NCBI RefSeq assembly: GCF_037392515.1
Contig: NC_090283.1
Coordinates: 23,471,749 to 23,535,748 of the forward strand
DNA: 64,000 nucleotides
Reading direction: 5' to 3'
DNA from: Haliotis asinina
Taxonomy: Eukaryota > Mollusca > Gastropoda > Lepetellida > Haliotidae
Below are positions 31,935 through 43,200 of this stretch, one piece after another. The notes beneath the pieces were generated by a model. The model did not search any database, was not told the DNA's origin, and saw only the letters and a list, made by a program, of their open reading frames with translations. A program made the translations under genes and the position numbers. How positions within the stretch are numbered: position 1 is the stretch's first letter; every line of letters starts with the position of its first letter.

Positions 31935-32966
31935 ATTATGTTTCTGCAGTAGCGTTTATACATGTTGGTATTTTGGTGAAGACTGTCGATAACTCGATAC
32001 CTTAGTCAAACATTACTCGGTGAGAAGGCAATCAATAGCCTCGCCTTGTGTGCAGGAATGGTATGAATATTTATCAATTAGGGCGTAGCCCCATGAAACA
32101 AGAACCAGGTTTCAATGATGTCTTCGATAAATAAGTAAAACTACTTAAAACCATGCAAATTTGTCAAAAGTGTAGACTCTTGATTAAGAACTGACATGAT
32201 ATACAAATATACTTCGGAAACCTTTCATACAAAACGATCAGGTTTATCATTCACATTCACAGTGACGTGTGCCTGGGCATGAGAGTGTAACAAGAAGTAC
32301 TAAAGTTAACATTTTGCAGTTAACCAACTTTTTCATTTTGAAACAACCTACGAAGTCTAACAGTGTTTGGCATTTTGTGAAACTAAGGTTTACTAAATTG
32401 GTTTCTGGAATCAACAAAATAGGGACGTTCTAAAATGCATAATATTCATCACCGATAGAGGTGTTACAAAGAGTACATATACTTTACATATACGCCATTC
32501 CAGCGCTGACTTCAAGATGTAAGGAACAAGAAGAAGTTTAATCCAGCAGCGTTGTGGTAAAACGCTTAAATAATTTTCAAATCTAATTTTGTGTCTTAAA
32601 GGGTATTTTTCCCTTGAGAATTAATCGTAGGAGGAGAGACTTGGCATATCGTTTTTATATTGTAATTACTTCAGATCTGATTAAAATCCATTGACAATTT
32701 GTACGCACATCGGTTGCGGAAATATGTTTCAGCCTCTTCCAAAATCATTTATGTGTATGTGCAAGAAAGATATCCTTGCACAACCAATATCACTTTCTCG
32801 CTCCCTGTAAATTATTAATTACCATTGGCAGTGTAGTAGAATGACACGAGGTTTGTCAAACGCCCTGTTAATATGTTTTATTGAGCATCCAAACATGTGA
32901 TAGGGCGGAATTTGGGGAATCAGAGGAGCTTTGTTCCACCTTTGCTGAACCATGGAGGAACACCAC
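31935..32966. other. Gene-free stretch upstream of gene A
   Basis: It should contain the gene A promoter on the minus strand. The ~45 bases before the ATG resemble the same place in genes B and C (tactgcagaaac shared). No TATA box was fixed with confidence. Confidence 0.4.
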
Positions 32967-33075
32967 ATGTATCCACAAGAGAACTGAAACAGTAGAATAA
33001 TCGAGTTTGAGGAGGGTGGTGGGGGGTAGTTTCCAGTACCGGTTTCGAATGTCATCAAGCCCTGGAGCTGTAATA

Positions 33076-34691
33076 TACACCTGGAAATTAATCAAGCAAC
33101 ACCCCAATTTTTTCTATTGGAGCAACTTTGAAGTGTTCTGACAATCAAAATATGCCGGGTTGATATAGTTTGACACTTTTTTATTCAACAGACGATCTCT
33201 GACAAACAACTTAAAGGGAAAAAGTATCAAGACTTTGCTTTATTGCAACGAAATCCAAATTCTTAAAACTGTCTTAAATTCATGAAAAAATGGACACAAT
33301 TTACTATTCATCCACAGACGTTGTTGTCAGGTGTATTAACACAAATGTCACATGGAAAGAAAGCACAGTCATCTGAGAGTCTGCACACCGACTTTCATCA
33401 ATATCTAGTGTGTCCTCCCTGCGCACGCACCACCGATTCCAGACGCCTCCTCATTCCTTGGATGAGTCTCCGGATCTGATTCTGGGGGATCCTGTTCCAC
33501 TCCTCATGCAGGGCAGCCGTCAATTCGTTGAGATTATGGACTGGTGGGTCTCTCTGCCTCACACGACGGCCAATAAAGTCCCACAAATGTTCAATGGGGT
33601 TGAGGTCAGGGCTCATGGCAGGCCATGGAATTCTGTCAATTGCATTTTGCCGCAAAAAATCATTTACAGCATGCGCCCTGTGAGGTCTAGCATTGTCGTC
33701 CATAAATATGGGTCTCGTTGCCAGAGGATGGTTCTCAAAATGAGGTACCACAGCCCTGTCAAGAACCTCCTGTTGGTAACGAACACCGTTAAGGTTGCCA
33801 CGGATGGTAATGATATCCAACTTGCAGTTCATGGAAATGCACCCCCATACCATAACGGAACCTCCCCCAAAGGCCACAGTCTCCTGGATGTTCCGTGGAG
33901 CCATTGCTGTGTTCCTCTGCCTCCAGACCCGAGTACGACCGTCCACCATGTGCAGCAAGAACCGGCTCTCATCTGAGAAATGGACCTTCCTCCAAGAGGC
34001 AATGTTCCAGTGCAAACGGTCATTACACCAGGCCAGTCGGGCTGCCTTATGGGCTGGAGACAGTCTGGGTCGCTTGATTGGCCTCCTTGCCCGGTATCCT
34101 GCAGCTTTCAGACGATTCCGAACAGTCCTGTTCGAGATGGGTCTCCCTGGAAGCCACTCCTGTCTCAACCGAGAGCTCGAGTCGAAGGACCTGCGCCGTA
34201 CAAGTCTCAGTAAAGCTCTGTCCTCCCGGACTGTGGTCTTCCTGGGTCTTCCTGGTCTAGGCAGGTCTTTAACTTCATTAGTGGCCCGGTATTTTTTCAA
34301 AAGTTTTGAAATTATGGAATGATGTCGTCCGATTTGAGTCCCGATTTGTCTTAGAGACATACCAGCATTCCTCATGCCGATTATTTGCCAACGAGTGGCC
34401 TCTGATAATTTCCTACGTGCCATGACATTGAAATGAATGAAAAACCGAATGCAATCGACAACCTGCGCTTGTAAACACCCCAGGGAAAAAGTGCATTTTT
34501 CGAAAGTTGAGGTTAAAGCAATGCACGTGCGCTGTGCAAGCTTCACGCGCGTCATATCAACCCATGAAAAGCTCATGCTGTATGTCAATACATCAAAATT
34601 GAATAATCAATCATCAAAATTACTTCGTTAAACTTTGTTAAGTTTTTATGTGTCTTTGAATTTGGTGTTGCTTAATTAATTTCCATATGTA
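33076..34691 (-). mobile_element. Complete Tc1/mariner transposon
   Basis: 1616 bases flanked by TA target duplications (33074-33075 and 34692-34693). The left end tacacctggaaattaatcaa and the reverse-complemented right end tacatatggaaattaattaa form ~28-base terminal inverted repeats with three mismatches. One open transposase gene lies inside on the minus strand. Unit C has the exact empty site (gtaatagttttaaa, about 47625), proving the borders. Confidence 0.96.
33398..34423 (-). CDS. Tc1/mariner transposase, DD34E, apparently intact
   Basis: 341 residues from the ATG at 34423 (MARRKLSEATRWQ); an in-frame ATG at 34588 would add 55 residues of non-family sequence. The N-terminus has a paired-type double helix-turn-helix (about 5-50 and 70-110) joined by a GRPRK motif (58-62). 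The DDE core has D151 (FSDESRF), D243 (DDNARPH) and E278 (PIEHLWD), with exactly 34 residues between the last two. The length and a VMVWGCIS strand (190-197) are normal for Tc1-like enzymes, which cut and paste DNA at TA sites. No stop or frame change was seen, so it could be functional. Confidence 0.95.
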   Translation of the reverse strand: MARRKLSEATRWQIIGMRNAGMSLRQIGTQIGRHHSIISKLLKKYRATNEVKDLPRPGRPRKTTVREDRALLRLVRRRSFDSSSRLRQEWLPGRPISNRTVRNRLKAAGYRARRPIKRPRLSPAHKAARLAWCNDRLHWNIASWRKVHFSDESRFLLHMVDGRTRVWRQRNTAMAPRNIQETVAFGGGSVMVWGCISMNCKLDIITIRGNLNGVRYQQEVLDRAVVPHFENHPLATRPIFMDDNARPHRAHAVNDFLRQNAIDRIPWPAMSPDLNPIEHLWDFIGRRVRQRDPPVHNLNELTAALHEEWNRIPQNQIRRLIQGMRRRLESVVRAQGGHTRY

Positions 34692-34863
34692 TAGTTTTAA
34701 ATGATGACACTTTTCAGCCAATCTGCTGAGATGTAACAGACAAACAACCTAGTTCGCCACCCTTAATAGGGTGATATATCATCGGTTCAGGAATAACATT
34801 CCACGATTGGGGCCAACCACAACGAGGCATACGGGATATTTATATAGCGCACAGATCCAGGCA

Positions 34864-34946
34864 GCCAGAATGTGTGTATATATGTCTGTATGTATGTCTG
34901 TCTGTCTGTCTGTCTGTCTGTATGTATGTATGTATGTATGTATGTA

Positions 34947-35018
<72 letters not shown>
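34864..35018 (+). repeat. Compound (TGTA)/(TCTG)/(TG)n microsatellite
   Basis: tgtatgtatgtctgtctgtc, then (tatg)n, then about 26 TG units, then tatg again. The C counterpart (47939-47998) is much shorter. Confidence 0.95.
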
Positions 35019-35894
35019 AACAATCTGCCGTATGCTTTACATGTATGTATTACATTCAACATATGAAAGCCTATACATTCTTTGTCAATGTCTCTCAGAA
35101 AGGCATTAAACGTTTAGCATAAAATCAGGCAGCAGCTATATATCTGAATTGTGCATTTTGTTCACCTTTACAGAAAAATCAAGTTTAATTAGTTTACGTT
35201 TACAAGTTTCGAAGTTTGCTTTCGTTCTGAGTGCTAAATTCAGTGAACATATATGTAAAACTTTGAAACCATCATGATTTTACAAGATTTCACAGGAAGA
35301 TCAATATGCACAGAAAGGATGTTTTATCGACGCCAAAATAAGTTTATTTCAAAGAAGTTTGTGCAAATCGAGTCTGGACCAGGCAAGACGTAGACCGACT
35401 GTATCAGCATCCACCCATTGCATTCTATCTCAGTAACCCAGGTCGAATCAGGTATAGTGACCCTCCGATTCTAATAAGCATTCTCTCAAATCCTCACTGA
35501 TCACAAACTGAGTCAGTGCAGTAAAGTAATTCGCAAATTTCACAGGTCGCAAAGCCGTTCGTCAGTTCCTGAACATATTCAGGGAACTAACGAGACGCGG
35601 GTTCAGCGATGTTGTTGTTGTTGTTAAGGATTATTGAGAGCAACATTTCAAACTTTCCTCTACCATTTATTTACCAGTCAAGTTGGAAACCATTTTCTCA
35701 TTTGTCATTAATACCCAAACTGTGTTCTGATTGGTATCGAGGGGCTACTGTGTTATAGTTCAAACATTGGTCAATACCAGCAACCAAAGGCGGGATTTTG
35801 GAAGACTTTGAAGTGCTGATTGTGTAAAATATTAGGGATCCATGAGACTATTGCTACCTTGTGTAGTAAAATACACATCAACCATTAACGCCCA
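35019..35894. other. Gene-free duplicated DNA between genes A and B
   Basis: Matches 48000-48862. A weak SINE-like trace (aatcgagtctggaccagg) lies near 35367. Confidence 0.45.
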
Positions 35895-36140
35895 TGAACG
35901 TCCGGTGTGGAATAGGGCTTCGGCAACTCATGCTTGCCATAAAAGGCGACTAAGCTCGTCGTAAGAGGCGACTATAGAGATCGGGTGCTGAGCTAGTTGA
36001 TACATGTCATCGGTTCCCAGCTGCGCAGACAGATGTTCATACTGTTTATCCTTTGATCGTCTGGTCCAGGCTAAATTGTTTACATATAGCTGGAATATTG
36101 CTAGTGCGGCATGAAACTCAAATCACTCAGTCAGTCACTC
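35895..36140 (-). repeat. Abalone-type SINE/short repeat
   Basis: Reverse orientation: cgtccggtgtggaatagggc, gccataaaaggcgactaagc, atgtcatcggttcccagctg, tatagctggaatattgctag, then actcagtcagtcactc. Present in both duplicated units (partner 48863-49118). Confidence 0.85.
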
Positions 36141-36815
36141 ACTTACCCATTAAATCTGCTTAATGGAGCAAACAACATTGAAGTTGTTAATTCAAAGTCA
36201 AAACGTTTCCCGCTCACAGAGGGTGTCACGCTGTGATACAGTGAGTGTATATGGTTTTACGCCGCTTTCAACATTCCAAAAATTATTCAAACAATTGAAA
36301 GATTTGATTTTAGTGTGTGGCTTGTTTGGATTACGTGACGATTTAAACTATTGCGTCAAACTATGTATATGTTTTTACTCACCTTCCTGATCATTTCACA
36401 CGGTCCGGTTTTACTTAAAGACACGTCATTGGACACACAGTCAGAATAATGCAAACTCTATCAGCTGTGTCCTGTAATCTGTAAATTCTAGTGAGGTTAA
36501 CATCTGTAGCTTTGTTGTGGCATGCTTTCACCAACAACTTGAATTATCTTCATAGCAAGGGCTCGTGAAGATCCGGGTCATAACTGATCTTCAGTAATAT
36601 TTCAGCTTCCCAGAAGGTGTGCAAACCACACACCTTCAACACAAGCATCAGTCTACTGGAATGAGATACACTGGCATGTGTCATCCAAGTCAATGAATCT
36701 AACCACCTCCTCTTCAAGGAGTCATGATCGAATTGTCAATGGCTGGTTTGCCAGGTACACATTTACCATAATGAATATATACACACACATCACCACCACA
36801 CACAAACACACACCA

Positions 36816-36933
<118 letters not shown>

Positions 36934-37238
36934 GTGGGTGCGTGAGTTTGTGTGCGCTTGAGTGCGTGATGGTATACGGACATTGACCATAAAGTGAAGA
37001 TTAGCTAACATGGCTGAATAAAAAGTATTTCAGTTAGGAGTGACATTTCGATGGAGATACATAGTATGGTTGCTTCGATGGAGATACAGAGTATGGTTGC
37101 AAGGCTTTGTTACAACGGACAGTTCCAAGGACGTTTAATCACCGTTAACATGCAAAGGATGTACACAGAATGCTTGCAAGGCTTTGCTAAAATTAGGAGT
37201 GACCTTTTTCAATGCAGCGAGCCAAATATGATACAGGG

Positions 37239-40200
37239 TTAAAGTTCACATTCTCTGGAGAAATGCGTGACGTATTCCTTATCCTGCACTATACGGTAGT
37301 TCCCCGCATGGACGGTCTTTAGAGTTGCCGAAGTGAGGTGACAAAACCCGGTTGACCTTCCCCAATCAATTGACCGACAGACGAAGCTGGTAGTGCTTGT
37401 GCAGCGTTCCTTGCACTGTTGTTCAGTCACCCCGGTGTAAGAAACCATGTTGTTGTTACCGATGTAGTAGCCGTGTACCGTAGTGTAATAAGAACCGTAC
37501 GAGGCGCAAGCTGTAATGAGATATTTTACCTCAAGAAATAAGGAGGCATCAAGAAGATGTTTAAAATGCTGGTCAACACAGAAGAGCGAGTTGGGTTTTA
37601 CGCCGTTCTCAGCAATATTCCAGCCAGGTGAGATCTGTAAATAATGGAGTCTGGACCAGACTTTCCAGACTTTTCAACATCATACGTATCGATCAACGCC
37701 ACTGGGATACAATGATATGTGTCAACCACATCAGCGAGCCCGCGACCCCATTAGTCGCCTTTTGCGATAAGCATGGGTTACCGAGAACCCATTCTAAGCC
37801 ACATCTTCAAGAGTCAGGAATGAAGACTGACAAAAGTTGTATAATATTATATACAAATACATCCACCTAATGTACCGAGAACATAAATCCAAATCTTTCG
37901 TCATCATTATGAGGAAGATACACTTGTACATACTTGCATTGCAGGTCGCTGACTGTGGGGAGAAGGACAGCCCTGGGTCACACATACACTCGGAGTTGAC
38001 ACAGACGGAGCCTGGCACGGTGCAGTCGGCGTTGCTAGTACATGAAGATCCAATAAATCCTGTCACTGAAGGAGAAGAAATCTTTCAGTTTTCATCCATC
38101 CTTGTTAGGCGATAAGTTAACCAATCTTGAAAATTCCGGTTGAAATACCGCCTTACTTACATATTTACAAATCTAAACAATTATCAAACATAATTTCAGT
38201 AAAGTTTTCATTTTGCCGGTGCTGCAAAATGTGGTTTGTATCGTTTATCATAGAGTGAGACATATTTCAAATCTGTTTGTGTGAAATGTCTCTGGCTGAA
38301 CCGGATTTTTAGATACTCATGATAAAAAGCAAAATAAATATAGCATTAAGATTTGTTGTTCAAGTGAGATGATATGCTGATTCATATTTCACTACCTCAT
38401 CAGAGGTTCGGGAACCCAGGTCTATCGTAAGAGGAGACATGGGATGTAAGATATCATGCCGGATATACGTATCTGTGCCTGTGTGTGTGTGTGAAAGAGA
38501 GAGAGAGTGTGTGTGTATGTGTGTGTCTGTGTCTCTGTGTGTCCGTCGTAACAGGAGACTTATGGGATCGGGTGGTCAGACTCACTGACGTCGTTGACGT
38601 CGTAAACGTATCCACCCGTGGCACTCATCATAAACATATCCTGTGGCTACATGTGTGGTGACGTCAACAGCAGGCGTGGTGGACTTCCAGGTTTTATTGA
38701 TGCTCTGGACACTTTGCCTGCCTGTTCTGTATTCTGAATGGAAGGGGTAATGCTAAGATTGACGTGTTTAGCTACAAGAGGAATGTCTGTGGTACTGTCT
38801 ATGCCCACATGAAAGCCCATACAGCGAGCTACCGACAAGACACGGGAAAGTGCGACTCTTGGAACAACAAATGACGGCAACGTTGCAAGCAGTGGCGTAA
38901 CCTACATCCGGACCGGCTAGTGGAATGGGTGAAACGGAAAACATTCGACAGACAAGTAAAGTAATTTAAAAACGTCAACCCGCAGTAACTCATCCAAAAC
39001 CTTCATCTCCATAAAGCCATCAACCAAGACCTTTGGAAGCAATGGACAAGACCTTTGGAATGACGTAAACGTCGGCATGCCGAATCAAGGACAGAGACCT
39101 TCGTCACACATTCATTACAAACAGAAAAAATACCGTTGTGGTGCCTCGTATGCCATGTCTGACGAAAATGTCTTTAAGACACTAAAGACCATTTTAAAAA
39201 TTTACCTGTAAGAGTACTGACGCTGCAATAAAAAATCATTGTAAACATCACACAATGCATTTGTGAACAAAATGTGAAAAGCTGCTTGTTCAGTGAACCA
39301 CCTGAATTGCTTGATCGAGGCTGTTAACTGTGAAAGAAATGGCAGATGAAAGTGAATTCGTGTATTTGAAGTCGATGTTTGTTGCTATGTACATACATTT
39401 ACTAATTCTTTGTTGGTACAAAGGAACAATCACAGTATTTAAATAATTATGGTTGCTAAAGATATGCGGCGTACCCCACAAGGATGGCTTTTGCTTCTTG
39501 GTAGGAGAAACAAACACAGGTAGACAATTCATGGCGCAACATGATTATCAGAAGGTACAGCGATTTGGTTTTCAATATTCTGAATATTCAAAGTCATGTT
39601 TCAACAGTTATTTGAACTCGTCAGCGCTCTGGATATGAAAATCTCAAGTGATGGTACTTCAGTGTTTCAAAGACATGTACGATCATTCTTCTTCAGCCAA
39701 ATCGACAAATATGTCGATGACGTTTTGTACAATTGTTACGCCTTGATCGTTGTCTATAAGGTATCCCATTCTTCAAAACGCAGTTCGACATCATATACAA
39801 AAGGGCGTCCACCCGAAAAAGCCACATTTGAAAAATTCCAATTGCCGCTTAAGTCACACTTCACGTACAAGCCTCGGTACCGCGCATTGTTATATGTAAA
39901 ATACTTTAGTTTGTATGAGTGATATATTGCACCAACAGAGAAGTTTGGGACAAGAGTTTTCCTTCAAATTTATTGTGACGTTATAACTTTAAATCAAAAT
40001 GTCATTAACGCAACGTCAGCCGAAATACTGGAAAACTTTGCATAAAAACAGCTATGAAATATGAAAATTTAGGAGTCACATATGTCGTTGTTTTTAGATA
40101 TTTGTGTGCAATAAATGTTTATCCTTCTAAGTTAATGTAAACATAATGAGTAGGGCAACAATATCTCTTATCTCAACCAGTTTGAAAAGGAAAAATATGG

Positions 40201-43200
40201 TATTGACCCTCCAATAAGTTAAGATATCTCAAAGAAATAAGTGGTTGTATAATCATAAGTAATTCGTTAAAGGTGTTTGAGTGCACGTGTGAGGCAGCTA
40301 GTTTGCGGGATCTGAACTTTTCTTCGGAAATAATTCAACTAGATTTCTAGATTGGCTAATAACGCTTAGCCGGGAGAGCACATTCACACGATCACTCAAC
40401 CATGCCCAGCGCAGCTTTAGCCACACCATTTACAACTCTGTTTTTGCTTTAGTGTAGCCTTCCCGTGCTATGGCCATCTAAGATGGGTCTGACTGATCAC
40501 ATCAATCATTGATAAAAGTGGGAAGCCTGACGCCAGTGTGCTTGGGGTGCAAGCGAGACATTTCTAAGTCGAGATATGCATATTTAGCATGTTTTGTTCC
40601 TGAATCTGTTGTCAGAAGGGGAAAATAAATTAAATGACAAAAATAAATTCATTGGCTTTATCAAAAATGAAAAGATCAAGTTCGTTGGAAGGAATTCTTT
40701 TGAGCCTGCATTGTGGGCCTTATCCGCGAATGTTTAGAAGCATCACTTTTCAATAACGCCCTGGCCATGTTCAGTGTCGTACTAGAGATGGACCTCGGAG
40801 TCAAAGCCACAGGCATGGAGGAGATCATAGTAAAAGCAACAAGACATGTCATCATGCCATTTAAGATATACTGTTTGTGCCACAGAAGGGTTTCCACTGA
40901 CAAGGTGTTAGACGGTCTCTGTAAATTTATTACATTGTCAGCATTTCATGTTGAGATTTTCTTTTTGAATCAAATTTAGGTGATTGGGAGTGGGAAGTGA
41001 CTGGGCCTGAGCAGCAGTTACTATTATCAAGTCATAATACTTCTTCGGTTGTCGATGTGTATGAAATTAACATAGTTATATTCACTGTAATACACAGAAC
41101 AGCAAGGCAGAACCTTTACTTGTAGCGACAGGCGCTGATTACTGAAGGCCACTGTTTTCTAACCTAAACCTTCCTGGGTTAAAACATGAAGAAAGTAAAA
41201 TTCAATAGACCTGAACAAAGTCTGATACCATTAAAATATATCCGTAAACTGCATGTTTAGTTTCCACTTCTAAAATATCCAAAGTGGTTGCAGATTTGTG
41301 TATTTCCATTTTACAAATTCAAAACTGCATAATATGTAAAGCAAAGGCAAGATTTGTCCTTTTTGCCAAAATCTACAGCAGATAAACAAACCCGTGATGC
41401 AACTTTCCCTGACGAAGAAATCGAAAGGACACAGAAACGTAAGCCGAATGTGAAAACACGGCATTCTGTCAAACATCATTATATTAGCTGCATCGACACG
41501 TTTGGGAATGTCCTGCACGTCCTTAACAAACTCATTTCTAAATTGCTTTTGCAGGCTCCACCAAAGACAAGGAGGCTGTTTTCAGCAGATTAACGATCTG
41601 AACTGTTCAGGTGCAGGAGGGTTATGTCATCCCCTCCCCTTTATGAGGTCTAGTATGTTTCATTATGTAAAGAAGTATGTATACAAGAATCTACATCGTC
41701 GGTACATCAGCTAAGGAAATAAATGAAGCAATTATTGAGTCCAACACGTGTCCAAGTTTCACATCTGGAACTGACATGACCCAGATTTACAGATTGGAAA
41801 CATCAACGGCAAATTAGAAAACGGTTATACCTCCATTTCACTACTGTGGAAGCAAAACTACTGTATTCCACCCTTTTACCGCTAATCTTCACCCTTCTTC
41901 CACAGCATTCCGCCATGACACGCAATAATGCGCAAGTGTCTTTTTCCTCTTCAGCCAGACTGAAGCTCATTTGCGAAAAACAAATTCTGTCTTTGTTTCT
42001 GTGGGACAAATGTTATTCTGCAAACTTCTGCTGTTCATTTAAAGACATTCTGCCATTTCCGCAAACACTTCTCAGTCATTCCTAATATAAACACAAGAAG
42101 CGCATGTTTTGTGCTGCCCTTCCACAACTCTTCCTTCCTTTTCTGTGTGGTTTACAATGGCTACAGAATAGCTGCTTTCACGTGCGGATAAACGTGGAAC
42201 GCCTTCGCTCACAGAATGAAGGGATGGGCTGCATGCGGAATAACTGTGAAATGGCTTATTGCAAAATATTTCTCCTACTATAAATATGGACATGAAAGCC
42301 CGTTCTCCTTTCATTCTCAGTGCGCCCACCAGGAAGTCGGCCATGATGAAAGCCAAAGGGAACAAGAAGGGTGGCAAGGAGGTCCCCCACCAGAAGATAC
42401 AGATCCCATGCGTATGGAGAGTCCGACATTCAGAGGATGTTGGTTTTCTAATGGCGATGTTCTTCCCATCTAAGGCTCCGAGAGCATGAAAGAGGTTCCA
42501 TTTATCCTGAGTGATTTCCATTCCTGCTCAGTATTTGGACACTGTATTACCTCGTCTATGTAGTGATCAATGCCGCCAAGCAGACGTCAGTTATAAAGCT
42601 TGCAGTGGTGTGACGAGATACCCTGAAGTTATATGCCAGAGTCGGATATTTGTCACCAGGGGCCAAATGATGTATGGTGACTTTACAATTCAGGGCAGGA
42701 CAGACGGTGGCTCTGAAACTGGTGTCCATCTTTGTTAGTGGGGCTCCTCCATCAGATTGTCATAGTTACCAAGAGCAATTCTTCGTTCCACTCTCAGCCA
42801 TGGACGCACTTAGAACCGTTGTGGGGGTGGGGGTGGGGGTGGGGGGTGGGGGGGTGGGGGGATGACCTTTGTCTTGCTCGTCTTCTGTTCAATATTTCAT
42901 TGCAGTGGACCCGTGAAGGACCCGAGTAGAATAGCCTTCAGCAATCCATCCTTGCCATAAAAGGCGACTATGCTTGTCGTGAGAGGCGACTAATGGATCG
43001 CATGGCCAGGTTCTCTGACTTTGTTGACACATGTCATCAGTTCCCATTTGCGCATGCTGTTGATCACTGGATTGTGTGGTCCAGACACGATTATTTACAC
43101 ACCTCCGCGATATAGCTGGGATATTGCTGAGTGTGGCGTAAAACCAAACTCACTCACTCACTCAATGTACAGATGTAGCATCAGCAGCAGATGAAGGAGA

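Noticed and set aside
33410-34322. Plus-strand ORFs of up to 188 residues
   Set aside because: Shadows of the minus-strand mariner transposase.
41354-41593. 79-residue ORF conserved between units B and C (54067-54306), and similar pairs at 40713/53426 and 41803/54516
   Set aside because: Conservation is explained by the recent duplication; non-coding neighbours are equally conserved and no family is recognisable.
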